Assembly: GCA_910584265.1 (NCBI GenBank) | Contig: CAJTZE010000006.1 | Span: forward strand, 23,317-87,316 | Direction of reading: 5' to 3' | DNA: 64,000 nt | DNA from: an uncultured Dorea sp. | Lineage (GTDB): Bacteria; Bacillota; Clostridia; Lachnospirales; Lachnospiraceae | In this document: positions 1-8,329 of the stretch, piece by piece | Numbering within the stretch: position 1 is the stretch's first letter | Layout of the letters: each line of letters begins with the position of its first letter | Notes under the pieces: generated by a model | Told to the model about the DNA's origin: nothing | The model's database searches: none | Seen by the model: only the letters and a program-made list of their open reading frames with translations | Translations under genes and position numbers: made by a program

Positions 1-768
1 GCCATCCTTCTGTTTTTGTACCTTCCAATTCTGGTGCTTGCGGTATACAGCTTTACAGATGCCTCGAACATCGGGGCTATCCGCGGGTTTTCTCTCCAAA
101 ATTATGTGACGCTGTTTACTACGCCGGAACTGGTACGGATGATCCTGGGTACCATTGTGCTTGCCCTGTCGTCTGCGGCGATTGCGACGGTCCTCGGCAC
201 ACTGGGAGCAATCGGTTCTTTCTATTCCAAAAAGGGAATGGCGTCTGCGATTACCACCATGAACCAGATTCCGGTGGTCAATGCGGATGTGGTGACGGGA
301 TTTTCCATTTGTATCCTGCTGGTTGTAGTGCTCGGCGTCAGCAAGGATACCTTTATTCCGCTGGCCGCAGGGCATGTGACGCTCTGTGCACCATTTGTGT
401 TTCTGTCGGTGATTCCGAAGCTGAAGCAGATGGATTCCAGCATTTATGAGGCGGCGCTGGATCTTGGCGCGTCTCCGTTTACCGCACTGGTCAAGGTTGT
501 GATCCCCCAGATTATGCCGGGAATTGTCTCCGGCTTTGCCCTTGCAGTCACCCTGTCTCTGGATGATTATTTTGTGGCTACCTATACGAAGCCTGCTACC
601 TTTGACACCATCAGTACTTATGTGGTAAATGCAACCAAGGGAGCCCAGACTACCATTAAAACAGCCTTGTGGGCCTTGTCTACAGTGCTGTTTCTGGCGG
701 TTGCATTGACGGTGGCCGTGATGAATGTACGGGCGGAAAAGAGAAGCCGGGAAGGGAACGGTGTGTGA
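1..768 (+). CDS. potC: Polyamine ABC transporter permease, PotC class (5' end outside window)
   Basis: Membrane permease of a spermidine/putrescine-type ABC importer. The frame is open from base 1, so the start codon lies upstream; 255 codons are visible. Several hydrophobic segments alternate with short loops. A cytoplasmic EAA-type loop (EAALDLGASPF..., about two thirds along) is the contact site for the ATPase subunit, and LDDYFVATYTKP near the C-terminus is typical of PotC/YdcV permeases. The stop TGA overlaps the ATG of the next gene (TGATG at 766-770), which indicates translational coupling with the binding protein. PotA and PotB are expected just upstream of the window. Substrate specificity is inferred from the family only. 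Confidence 0.9.
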   Translation, partial: AILLFLYLPILVLAVYSFTDASNIGAIRGFSLQNYVTLFTTPELVRMILGTIVLALSSAAIATVLGTLGAIGSFYSKKGMASAITTMNQIPVVNADVVTGFSICILLVVVLGVSKDTFIPLAAGHVTLCAPFVFLSVIPKLKQMDSSIYEAALDLGASPFTALVKVVIPQIMPGIVSGFALAVTLSLDDYFVATYTKPATFDTISTYVVNATKGAQTTIKTALWALSTVLFLAVALTVAVMNVRAEKRSREGNGV

Positions 769-2285
769 TGACAGAAAAGAAGAGAAAAATTGCTGCAATC
801 CTTGCGTGCTGTATGACTGTTTCCCTGCTTCCAGCCTTTTCCATGAGGGCGGAGGCCTCTGGGAACGGGGAAGAGGATAAGGGCAGGGAGGTTACCCTGC
901 GGGTTTCCAACTGGGAGGAATACATTGACTTGGGAGGCTGGGACGAGGAGGAAACTATCGAACTGGACAGCGGGGATGTGATCGGTGAGCGTTCAATGAT
1001 TGAGGATTTTAAAGAGTGGTATTACGAGACATACGGAATCCGGGTAAAGGTGGAATATTCTACCTTTGGTACGAATGAGGACTTATATAATATGCTGACT
1101 CTCGGAGACACCTTTGATCTGGTGTGCCCGTCGGAGTATATGATCATGAAGCTGATGACAGAAGACAGGCTTCTGCCGTTATCGGAAGAGTTTTTTCATA
1201 CTTCGGATAAGAACAATTATTATATAAATGGTGTATCGCCTTATATACAGTCTGTTTTTGAAAATAGCGAGATTGACGGAAAAAAGTGGAGTGATTATGC
1301 CGCAGGGTATATGTGGGGGATTACCGGGATCGTGTATAATCCGGAGATGGTAAGCGGGGAGGAAGCTTCCAGCTGGAAAATATTAAGCGACCCGGCTTTT
1401 CACAGACAGATTACCATCAAGGACAATGTACGGGATTCTTATTTTGCGGCAGTCGGCGCTATTAAATCTGATCTGCTTACTTCGGAGGAATTTTTAAACA
1501 GCCCGGATTATCTGCAGAATCTGGAAAGAGAGATGAATGATACTGCGCCGGAAATCATCAGTAAAGTGCAGGAATATCTACAAGACGTGAAAGATAACTG
1601 CTATTCCTTTGAATCGGATTCCGGCAAGGCAGATATGATTACCGGCAAGGTGGCGGCAAATTATCAGTGGTCCGGGGATGCGGTCTATACCATGGATCAG
1701 GCGGATGAGGATGATTTTACACTGGCATTTGCTGTGCCGGAGGAATCGACTAATATTTATTTCGACGGATGGGTGATGCTAAAGAACGGGATTGGGGAGG
1801 ATGCGGCCAAGCAGCATGCAGCGGAGGCATTTATTAACTTTAACTCCCGGGCAGATAATGTGATCCGGAATATGTATTACATCGGATATACTTCCGTGAT
1901 CTCCGGAGGAGATGACAGCCGTATTTTTGAGTATGCGGATTGGTGCTATGGTGCAGAGGACGGGGAAGAAGCGGTTACGGACTATGACCTGGGCTATTTC
2001 TTTTCGGATGGGGAAGAAGACGGGAAATATATAATCAGCGCGCCTGCAGATCAGGCATACCGCCAGCTTTTTGCACAGTATCCCACGGAGGAGGTCATTT
2101 CCCGGTCTTCGATCATGGCGTGCTTTGATGAAGAACAGACAAAAGCCATCAATCAAATGTGGATCAATGTCCGGTGCTACAACATCCATGATATGCCGGG
2201 ATGGGTGAGGGTGTTTGCCATAGCCGCGGTCTGTGTGGCGGCAGGGATCGGAATCTGGCGGAAAAAGCATTCTTTCTACAGATAG
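768..2285 (+). CDS. potD: Polyamine-type ABC transporter substrate-binding protein (PotD-like) with C-terminal membrane anchor
   Basis: Extracytoplasmic solute-binding protein expected to deliver spermidine/putrescine to the PotBC channel. The ATG at 768 overlaps the potC stop; earlier in-frame starts would lie inside potC. Residues 1-33 look like a signal peptide (KKRK, then a hydrophobic stretch, then AEAS). 'LRVSNWEEYID' right after it is the usual PotD N-terminal strand, and 'LVCPSEYMIMKL' and 'YQWSGDAVYTM' match PotD ligand-cleft blocks. At 505 residues it is well over the ~350 of E. coli PotD. It also ends in a hydrophobic helix (VRVFAIAAVCVAAGIGIW) followed by RKK, which suggests C-terminal membrane anchoring. 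No clear lipobox is used; 'LACC' in the signal peptide is an alternative. Confidence 0.85.
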   Translation: MTEKKRKIAAILACCMTVSLLPAFSMRAEASGNGEEDKGREVTLRVSNWEEYIDLGGWDEEETIELDSGDVIGERSMIEDFKEWYYETYGIRVKVEYSTFGTNEDLYNMLTLGDTFDLVCPSEYMIMKLMTEDRLLPLSEEFFHTSDKNNYYINGVSPYIQSVFENSEIDGKKWSDYAAGYMWGITGIVYNPEMVSGEEASSWKILSDPAFHRQITIKDNVRDSYFAAVGAIKSDLLTSEEFLNSPDYLQNLEREMNDTAPEIISKVQEYLQDVKDNCYSFESDSGKADMITGKVAANYQWSGDAVYTMDQADEDDFTLAFAVPEESTNIYFDGWVMLKNGIGEDAAKQHAAEAFINFNSRADNVIRNMYYIGYTSVISGGDDSRIFEYADWCYGAEDGEEAVTDYDLGYFFSDGEEDGKYIISAPADQAYRQLFAQYPTEEVISRSSIMACFDEEQTKAINQMWINVRCYNIHDMPGWVRVFAIAAVCVAAGIGIWRKKHSFYR

Positions 2286-2358
2286 CAGAAGAGTGAAATA
2301 TATTTTATAGAAACAGGCTGATCGGGAAATAAATCGAGCTAAAAGGGATTGTCCTGCA

Positions 2359-2387
2359 TTGTGGATTTCATTTAGCTGTGCTATAAT
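2359..2387 (+). promoter_or_regulatory. Sigma-A-type promoter for prfC
   Basis: TTGTGG at 2359-2364 and TATAAT at 2382-2387, spaced 17 bp, in the AT-rich gap between potD and prfC. Start of transcription is expected near 2394, giving a leader of about 110 nt. Consensus match is good at -10 and moderate at -35. Confidence 0.6.
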
Positions 2388-2502
2388 GTCTACCGGTATT
2401 AGAATATGGGTATAATTAAGTATTCAGTTAAGACGGATGTTTTTGAAATGCCAGTTAGCTTTTGAGGATGATATAGAAAGAGATTGCAGGAGTGTTAAAA
2501 GA

Positions 2503-4107
2503 ATGCCAGAGCTTACAAATGAAATCAAGGAACAGATTAAGAAGAGAAGGACCTTTGCTATTATCTCCCACCCGGATGCAGGTAAGACCACGCTTACAGA
2601 GAAGTTCCTGCTGTACGGAGGGGCGATCAACCAGGCCGGAAGCGTGAAGGGTAAGGCAACCGCAAGGCATGCGGTGTCTGACTGGATGGAGATTGAGAAG
2701 GAGAGGGGGATCTCGGTTACCTCCTCTGTGCTGCAGTTTAAATACGGAGGATACTGTATTAATATTCTGGATACGCCGGGGCATCAGGATTTCTCGGAGG
2801 ATACCTACCGTACCCTGATGGCGGCGGATTCTGCGGTAATGGTGATCGATGCGTCCAAGGGCGTGGAGGCTCAGACCAGAAAGCTGTTTAAGGTATGTAC
2901 CATGCGCCATATTCCGATTTTTACTTTTATCAACAAGATGGACAGGGAGGCGCTGGATACCTTTGAGCTTCTGGATGATATTGAAAATGAATTGGGGATC
3001 GCTACCTGCCCGGTAAACTGGCCTATCGGTTCAGGTAAGCGCTTTAAGGGCGTGTATGACCGGAATAAAAAGGAGATCGAGCTGTTTTCAGACACCAGAA
3101 AGGGAACGACACAGGGGAAGGTAAGAAAAATTGCAGTTGATGACCCGGAGGTGGACAGCCTGCTTGAAGAGGGGCAGAGAGAGCAGCTTGCAGAGGAGAT
3201 TGAGCTGCAGGACGGTGCAGGAGCAGAATTTGATCAGGAGCTGGTAAGCCGTGGAGAATTGTCGCCGGTGTTTTTCGGCTCTGCGCTGACTAACTTTGGT
3301 GTGGAGACGTTCCTGCGGCATTTCCTTCAGATGACCACATCGCCGCTGCCGAGAAAGTCGGATCAGGGACTTATCGACCCGATGGAGGAGCCGGATTTTT
3401 CTGCTTTTGTCTTTAAGATTCAGGCGAACATGAATAAGGCTCACAGAGACCGGATCGCTTTTATGAGGATCTGTTCGGGAGCCTTTGATGCAGGTATGGA
3501 GGTGCACCATATCCAGGGCGGGAAGAAGGTGAGGCTTTCCCAGCCTCAGCAGCTGATGGCCAGCGAGCGGAAGATGATAGAGAATGCCTACGGCGGGGAT
3601 ATCATCGGTGTGTTTGATCCGGGGATTTTTTCCATCGGAGATACGCTGACGGCTTCCCAGAAGAAATATACTTATGAGGGGATCCCGACCTTTGCGCCGG
3701 AGCATTTTGCCAGGGTGCGTCAGATGGATACCATGAAGCGGAAGCAGTTTATCAAGGGGATCAACCAGATCGCCCAGGAGGGTGCGATCCAGATCTTCCA
3801 GGAATACAATACGGGCATGGAGGAGATTATTGTGGGCGTGGTAGGCGTGCTGCAGTTTGACGTGCTCAAGTACCGTCTGGAAAACGAATATAATGTAGAT
3901 ATCCGTCTGGATAACCTGCCCTACGAGCATATCCGCTGGATTGAGAACGAGGATGTAGACTTAGATAAGCTGAAAGGAACCTCAGACATGAAAAAAATCA
4001 AAGACCTGAAAGACAGGCCGCTGCTCCTCTTCGTCAACGACTGGAGTATCCGCATGGTTCTTGAACGCAACGAAGGGCTGGTGCTCTCGGAATTCGGCCG
4101 GTCATAG
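2503..4107 (+). CDS. prfC: Peptide chain release factor 3
   Basis: Translational GTPase that recycles class I release factors RF1/RF2 from the ribosome after termination. The G1 motif AHPDAGKT appears as 'SHPDAGKT', G2 lies around 'RGISVTSS', G3 is 'DTPGHQDFSEDTYRTL' and G4 is 'NKMDR', all within the first 150 residues. Domains II and III follow. At 534 residues it matches the ~530 of the family. ATG 2503 is chosen because GCAGGAG lies about 10 nt upstream and the protein then starts like other RF3s; the longer in-frame start at 2437 adds an unrelated extension. Stands alone behind its own promoter. Confidence 0.95.
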   Translation: MPELTNEIKEQIKKRRTFAIISHPDAGKTTLTEKFLLYGGAINQAGSVKGKATARHAVSDWMEIEKERGISVTSSVLQFKYGGYCINILDTPGHQDFSEDTYRTLMAADSAVMVIDASKGVEAQTRKLFKVCTMRHIPIFTFINKMDREALDTFELLDDIENELGIATCPVNWPIGSGKRFKGVYDRNKKEIELFSDTRKGTTQGKVRKIAVDDPEVDSLLEEGQREQLAEEIELQDGAGAEFDQELVSRGELSPVFFGSALTNFGVETFLRHFLQMTTSPLPRKSDQGLIDPMEEPDFSAFVFKIQANMNKAHRDRIAFMRICSGAFDAGMEVHHIQGGKKVRLSQPQQLMASERKMIENAYGGDIIGVFDPGIFSIGDTLTASQKKYTYEGIPTFAPEHFARVRQMDTMKRKQFIKGINQIAQEGAIQIFQEYNTGMEEIIVGVVGVLQFDVLKYRLENEYNVDIRLDNLPYEHIRWIENEDVDLDKLKGTSDMKKIKDLKDRPLLLFVNDWSIRMVLERNEGLVLSEFGRS

Positions 4108-4127
4108 GATTTTTGCTGTTACACCGC

Positions 4128-4187
4128 ATACCGTCTGCCTTGCCCCGTACCGCAGTTTCCGAAGACGCAGGGCAAGGCAGACGGTAT
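4128..4187 (+). repeat. Long perfect inverted repeat (18-bp stem) after prfC
   Basis: Arm 4128-4145 is the exact reverse complement of 4170-4187, with a 24-nt loop. It begins about 20 nt after the prfC stop. There is no T-run after the stem, so it is not a classical intrinsic terminator, though the stem could still terminate or stabilise the 3' end of the mRNA. Similar long-stem repeats occur elsewhere in this window (14332, 17383, 37964, 50091). Confidence 0.8.
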
Positions 4188-4234
4188 GGGAACGATAATG
4201 TGGAAAAATTTATGTAAATAATTGACTTTATGGT

Positions 4235-4262
4235 TTGCAATTGCGGATAAATTTGTTATAAT
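4235..4262 (+). promoter_or_regulatory. Sigma-A-type promoter for the asp23-nusB-recN operon
   Basis: TTGCAA at 4235-4240 and TATAAT at 4257-4262 with a 16-bp spacer, about 40 nt before the asp23 start. A TTGACT at 4222 is too far from the -10 (29 bp) to be its partner. Confidence 0.65.
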
Positions 4263-4304
4263 CGTTATATGAGTTTTGGATTCAGCCAATAGGAGGTTTT
4301 AGAT

Positions 4305-4682
4305 ATGGGAAAAGAGGAAAGAAGCACGTACACAATCGCGAAGGAAGAGAGTGTGGGCGAAGTGAAGATTGCAGATGAGGTTGTAGCTTCTATTGCAGCC
4401 TTTGCGACGATGGATGTGGAGGGAGTCGCTTCTATAGGCGGCAACGAAAAGGAAAAGGGAAGACTCAGCATGAAGGCTCCGTCTAAGGGTGTGAAGCTTG
4501 ACGTGCTGGAGGGAGTTGTTTCAGTGACTCTGACGCTGAATCTGCTGTATGGCTACAGCCTGATTGATGTGTCAAGCCGGATTCAGGAGAAGGTAAAATC
4601 TTCGATCGAGAGCATGACGGGACTGAAGGTTGCCGATGTGAATATCCGTGTTGCAGGGGTTGACGTGCCGGAGGAAGTATAA
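4305..4682 (+). CDS. Asp23/Gls24 family envelope stress protein (YqhY-like)
   Basis: Small acidic cytoplasmic protein of the Asp23/Gls24 family (DUF322), 125 residues. Family members such as B. subtilis YqhY and AmaP partners associate with the membrane or with fatty acid synthesis control; the exact role here is inference. 'EVKIADEVVASIAAFATMDVEGVASIGG' is the family's N-terminal signature (residues ~18-45), and 'VNIRVAGVDVPEE' closes it. AGGAGG lies 8 nt before ATG. It sits immediately upstream of nusB, as yqhY does in Bacillus, with the stop codon abutting the nusB start. Confidence 0.85.
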   Translation: MGKEERSTYTIAKEESVGEVKIADEVVASIAAFATMDVEGVASIGGNEKEKGRLSMKAPSKGVKLDVLEGVVSVTLTLNLLYGYSLIDVSSRIQEKVKSSIESMTGLKVADVNIRVAGVDVPEEV

Positions 4683-5081
4683 GTGAAGAGGACAGAGCAG
4701 AGGGAGCATATATTCAAGCTGGTCTTCGGCGTGGAGTTTCATCCGCCGGAGGAACTGAAGGAGCGGATCCGGCTTTATTTTGAGCAGGAGGAGATTACCG
4801 AGGAGCGGGACCGGGAATATATTGCAGAGAAGACAGAAGCAGTAGCGGCCCATGCGGAGGAGATTGACAGCCTGATCAATCAGCACAGTACCGGATGGAA
4901 GACGAAGCGCATGAATAAGGCGGATCTATCCATCCTCCGTCTGGCGGTCTATGAGATGAAGATGGATGAGGATGTGCCTGTTTCCGTTGCGATCAATGAG
5001 GCGGTGGAGCTCGCGAAGCGGTTCGGAGGTGAGGACAGTTCATCCTTTATTAACGGTGTTCTCGCTAAGCTTGCGGATTAG
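4683..5081 (+). CDS. nusB: Transcription antitermination factor NusB
   Basis: RNA-binding antitermination factor that, with NusE (S10), loads on boxA of rRNA leader transcripts. 132 residues, all-helical. Family blocks are visible: 'REHIFKLVFGVEF' at the N-terminus, 'WKTKRMNKADLSILRLAVYEM' split around residue 75-95, and 'VAINEAVELAKRFGGEDSSSFINGVL' at the end. The start is GTG at 4683 directly after the upstream stop, with no intervening base, so translation is probably coupled. Second gene of the operon. Confidence 0.93.
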   Translation: MKRTEQREHIFKLVFGVEFHPPEELKERIRLYFEQEEITEERDREYIAEKTEAVAAHAEEIDSLINQHSTGWKTKRMNKADLSILRLAVYEMKMDEDVPVSVAINEAVELAKRFGGEDSSSFINGVLAKLAD

Positions 5082-5096
5082 GCGGGTATTTGAATT

Positions 5097-6317
5097 ATGG
5101 CTAATAATGTGTATACAGTAAGACAGGTAAATACTTATATCAAGAATATGTTTACCCAGGACTTTATGCTGAACCGGATTTACATCAAAGGAGAGGTCTC
5201 TAACTGTAAATATCATACGTCAGGACATATATATTTTTCGTTAAAGGATGAGTCTGGAACGATTGCCTGTGTCATGTTTGCAGGGCAGCGCGGCGGGCTC
5301 TCTTTTCGTATGAAGGAAGGACAGCAGGTGATTGTATTCGGGGCGGTAAGCGTTTATGAGAGAAGCGGAGCCTATCAGCTCTATGCCAGAGAGATCCGGC
5401 TGGACGGGGACGGTGTTCTTTATGAACGGTTTCAGGCGCTTAAGAGAGAGCTGGAAGAGATGGGGATGTTTGCCGCAGAGTATAAGCGGCCGATTCCCAG
5501 GTTTGCACAGACGGTGGGTGTTGTGACTGCATCTACAGGGGCGGCCATCCGGGATATTATGAATATCAGCGCCAGACGGAATCCGTATGTACAGCTGATC
5601 CTCTATCCGGCCCAGGTGCAGGGAGAGGGAGCGAAGGAAAGCATCGTCCGGGGAATCCGTATGCTGGAAAAAAGAAAAGTGGATGTAATAATTGTGGGAC
5701 GCGGCGGAGGCTCTATTGAGGATTTGTGGGCGTTTAATGAAGAAGAGGTGGCGAGAGCTATTTTTGAGTGTCAGGTTCCGATCATTTCAGCGGTAGGACA
5801 TGAGACGGATACTACGATCGCTGATTATGCGGCAGATCTGCGGGCGCCTACGCCTTCCGCGGCTGCCGAGCTGGCAGTCTGGGACTATGCTCAGTATGCG
5901 GAGAGGATTCAGGGCAGCAGGCGGAAGCTGGCGCGCCTTATGAGACAGAAGCTGGAGCTGTGCCGTATGAAAGAGAAGGAGCTTCGGGTAAGGCTTTCGC
6001 ATCTTCACCCGGAGGTAACGCTTAGAGAGCGCAGGAACCGGACTGTGGAGATGGAGGACAGGCTGCGCCGGATAATGGAATACCGGCTGCAGTCAGAGAA
6101 GCACAGGCTTGCGATTCTGATTGAACGTCTGAGAGGCGTATCCCCGCTTGAGAAGCTGAGCCAGGGCTACGCTTTTCTTGAGAAGGAGGCGGAGGAAGGA
6201 CACAGCGTTGTCAGAAGCATCGGTCAGGTGCAGAAGGGAGACAGGCTGTCTGTCTATGTGAGAGACGGAAGGATCCAGGCGGAGGTAACCGGAATCAGGG
6301 AGGAAGATTATGAGTAA
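5097..6317 (+). CDS. xseA: Exodeoxyribonuclease VII large subunit
   Basis: Catalytic subunit of ExoVII, which degrades single-stranded DNA to short oligonucleotides in repair and recombination. 406 residues. N-terminal OB fold (residues 1-100; 'IYIKGEVSNCKYHTSGHIYFSLKD'-type block), catalytic domain with 'VGVVTASTGAAIRDI', 'IIVGRGGGSIEDLWAFN' and 'ISAVGHETDTTIADYAADLRAPTPSAAAEL', then a coiled-coil that carries XseB subunits. ATG at 5097. Its 3' end overlaps xseB by 8 bp, consistent with coupled synthesis of the two subunits. Confidence 0.95.
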   Translation: MANNVYTVRQVNTYIKNMFTQDFMLNRIYIKGEVSNCKYHTSGHIYFSLKDESGTIACVMFAGQRGGLSFRMKEGQQVIVFGAVSVYERSGAYQLYAREIRLDGDGVLYERFQALKRELEEMGMFAAEYKRPIPRFAQTVGVVTASTGAAIRDIMNISARRNPYVQLILYPAQVQGEGAKESIVRGIRMLEKRKVDVIIVGRGGGSIEDLWAFNEEEVARAIFECQVPIISAVGHETDTTIADYAADLRAPTPSAAAELAVWDYAQYAERIQGSRRKLARLMRQKLELCRMKEKELRVRLSHLHPEVTLRERRNRTVEMEDRLRRIMEYRLQSEKHRLAILIERLRGVSPLEKLSQGYAFLEKEAEEGHSVVRSIGQVQKGDRLSVYVRDGRIQAEVTGIREEDYE

Positions 6318-6555
6318 GAATCAGAAGGATGCTCTGCAGGGAACAGCAGAGGAACTGGGAAACTGCACATTGGAGCAGGTGATTGGAAGGCTGGAGCAGG
6401 TGATTTCAGATATGGAAGAGGAGACGGCGCTGGAAGAGTCTTTTCGGATGTATCATCAGGGAATGGAGCTTTTGAGGGCCTGTAATGATAAGATAGATAG
6501 GGTTGAGAAACAGATTCTTATATTGGATGAGGAGGGCGGAACGGATGAATTTTAA
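6310..6555 (+). CDS. xseB: Exodeoxyribonuclease VII small subunit
   Basis: Small helical-hairpin subunit of ExoVII that wraps the XseA coiled coil. 81 residues, with the family core 'LEQVIGRLEQVISDMEEE' and 'LEESFRMYHQGMELL...CNDKIDRVEKQI'. The N-terminal 20 residues are somewhat longer than in E. coli XseB. Overlaps xseA upstream (8 bp) and ispA downstream (11 bp). Confidence 0.92.
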   Translation: MSKNQKDALQGTAEELGNCTLEQVIGRLEQVISDMEEETALEESFRMYHQGMELLRACNDKIDRVEKQILILDEEGGTDEF

Positions 6556-7465
6556 TACTACTGGGGAGCATTCCGCAGATTTTAAAGAACTGAGAAAGCA
6601 GAAGATCGAGAGGATTGAAAAAATCCTGACCGCTTATCTTCCAAAGGAGGAAGGTTACCAGAGGGTGATCATGGAGGCAATGGCATACAGTCTGATGGCA
6701 GGCGGCAAGCGCCTGCGCCCTATGCTGATGCAGGAGACCTACCGGCTGTTCGGCGGAGAGGGCGGGGTCGTGGAGCCTTTTATGGCGGCTCTTGAGATGA
6801 TCCATACCTATTCACTGGTGCATGACGATCTTCCGGCTATGGATGATGATGAGCTCCGCCGGGGAAGGAAGACCACCCATGTGGTATACGGAGAGGATAT
6901 GGGAATCCTTGCTGGCGACGCGCTGCTGAACTATGCATTTGAGACGGCGGCATCGGCATTTGAGGAGTATCCGGAGGAGAGCTTAAGGATTGGGAAAGCA
7001 ATCGGGATTCTTGGGAAAAAGGCGGGAATCTACGGGATGCTTGGCGGACAGGTTGTGGATGTGAAGGAAACCGGACATTCGGTTGAGAAGGAAGTGCTGG
7101 ATTTTATCTATGCATTGAAGACCGGCGCCCTGCTGGAGAGCGCCATGATGATCGGCGCGGTGCTTGCAGGCGCGAAGGAGGAAGAAATCCGGATCGTGGA
7201 GAAGGCCGCGGGGAAGATCGGGCTGGCATTTCAGGTGCAGGATGACATTCTGGATGTGACCAGCACGGCGGAGGTGCTTGGCAAGCCGATCCACAGCGAC
7301 GAGAAGAATGAGAAGACAACCTATGTGACGCTGCTTGGAATCCGTGAGGCAGAGAAGGTGGTTGAGAAGGAATCTGTGGAGGCGGTTGAACTGATCCGTG
7401 GATTATCCGGAAAGAATCCTTATCTGGAGTGGCTTCTGGGCGAGCTGATCCACAGAAAGAAATAG
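6545..7465 (+). CDS. ispA: Polyprenyl (farnesyl/geranyl) diphosphate synthase
   Basis: Trans-prenyl transferase that condenses IPP with allylic diphosphates to make geranyl/farnesyl diphosphate, precursors of undecaprenyl phosphate and quinones. 306 residues. First aspartate-rich motif 'DDLPAMDDDELRRG' and second 'QDDILD' are intact, as is 'MAGGKRLRP'. ATG 6545 is chosen because GGAGGGCGG precedes it by a normal spacing and an upstream start at 6503 would lie deep in xseB. In Bacillus and many clostridia dxs follows this gene; here tlyA follows directly, so dxs must be elsewhere. Confidence 0.93.
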   Translation: MNFNTTGEHSADFKELRKQKIERIEKILTAYLPKEEGYQRVIMEAMAYSLMAGGKRLRPMLMQETYRLFGGEGGVVEPFMAALEMIHTYSLVHDDLPAMDDDELRRGRKTTHVVYGEDMGILAGDALLNYAFETAASAFEEYPEESLRIGKAIGILGKKAGIYGMLGGQVVDVKETGHSVEKEVLDFIYALKTGALLESAMMIGAVLAGAKEEEIRIVEKAAGKIGLAFQVQDDILDVTSTAEVLGKPIHSDEKNEKTTYVTLLGIREAEKVVEKESVEAVELIRGLSGKNPYLEWLLGELIHRKK

Positions 7466-7506
7466 ATGGTTATGAGAATGCTTAAGAAGCAGATACAGGA
7501 GCGGTT

Positions 7507-8316
7507 ATGAAAGAACGGTTAGATGTATTACTGGTGAAACGAAACCTTGCCGAATCCAGGGAAAAGGCAAAGGCAGTGATTATGTCCGGCAGTGTATTTG
7601 TAGAAGGACAGAGGGAGGATAAGGCGGGAGCTTCCTTCCCGGAGGATGTATCGATCGAGGTAAAAGGCCATACGCTTCCCTATGTCAGCCGGGGAGGCCT
7701 AAAGCTTGAAAAGGCACTGAAGCAGTTTGATGTGTCCGTAAAAGGGAAGGTCTGTACCGATGCGGGTTCGTCTACAGGGGGATTTACTGACTGTATGCTC
7801 CAGAACGGAGCTAAGAAGGTGTATGCTATTGATGTGGGCAGGGGTCAGCTTGCCTGGAAGCTCAGGCAGGATGACCGGGTAGTCTGTATGGAGAAGACAA
7901 ATATCCGGTATGTGCAGCCGGAGGATCTGGGAGAGCCGATTGATTTTTCTTCCATTGATGTGTCCTTTATTTCCCTGACGAAGGTGCTTCTTCCGATCCG
8001 GAACTATCTTCGGGAAAAGGGGCAGGTCGCGGCGCTGATCAAGCCGCAGTTTGAGGCCGGAAGGGAGAAGGTCGGAAAGAAAGGGGTTGTCCGTGAGAAA
8101 AGCACCCACGTAGAAGTAATCGACATGGTGAAGGAATATGCCCTGTCGATCGGCTTTGATGTGCTGGATCTGGAGTTTTCTCCCATCCGTGGACCGGAAG
8201 GTAATATTGAATATCTGATCCATCTGGAGAAATCCGGAAGGGACACAGGAGAACTTAAGTTTAACGGAGATGTGCGGCAGACGGTGGATGCGGCATTTAC
8301 CGGATTGGCAAAATAG
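7507..8316 (+). CDS. tlyA: TlyA family rRNA (cytidine-2'-O)-methyltransferase
   Basis: S4-domain/FtsJ-fold RNA methyltransferase, known in other bacteria to 2'-O-methylate 16S/23S rRNA cytidines. 269 residues: an S4 RNA-binding domain at residues 1-60 ('RLDVLLVKRNLAESREKAK'), then the SAM-binding motif 'DAGSSTGGFTDCML' (~85), the acidic strand 'VYAIDVGRGQLAWKL', and 'AALIKPQFEAGRE' (~175). The AGGAG SD lies 6 nt before ATG. Equivalent to B. subtilis yqxC, in the same operon position between ispA and argR. Confidence 0.9.
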   Translation: MKERLDVLLVKRNLAESREKAKAVIMSGSVFVEGQREDKAGASFPEDVSIEVKGHTLPYVSRGGLKLEKALKQFDVSVKGKVCTDAGSSTGGFTDCMLQNGAKKVYAIDVGRGQLAWKLRQDDRVVCMEKTNIRYVQPEDLGEPIDFSSIDVSFISLTKVLLPIRNYLREKGQVAALIKPQFEAGREKVGKKGVVREKSTHVEVIDMVKEYALSIGFDVLDLEFSPIRGPEGNIEYLIHLEKSGRDTGELKFNGDVRQTVDAAFTGLAK

Positions 8317-8329
8317 AGGAATGACTGAG

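Noticed and set aside
222..443. Open frames antisense to potC and to nearly every long gene (for example within prfC, purF, pyrG, alaS, metH)
   Set aside because: They lie inside well-supported genes, lack ribosome binding sites and give low-complexity or Leu/Ser-rich translations typical of shadow frames.
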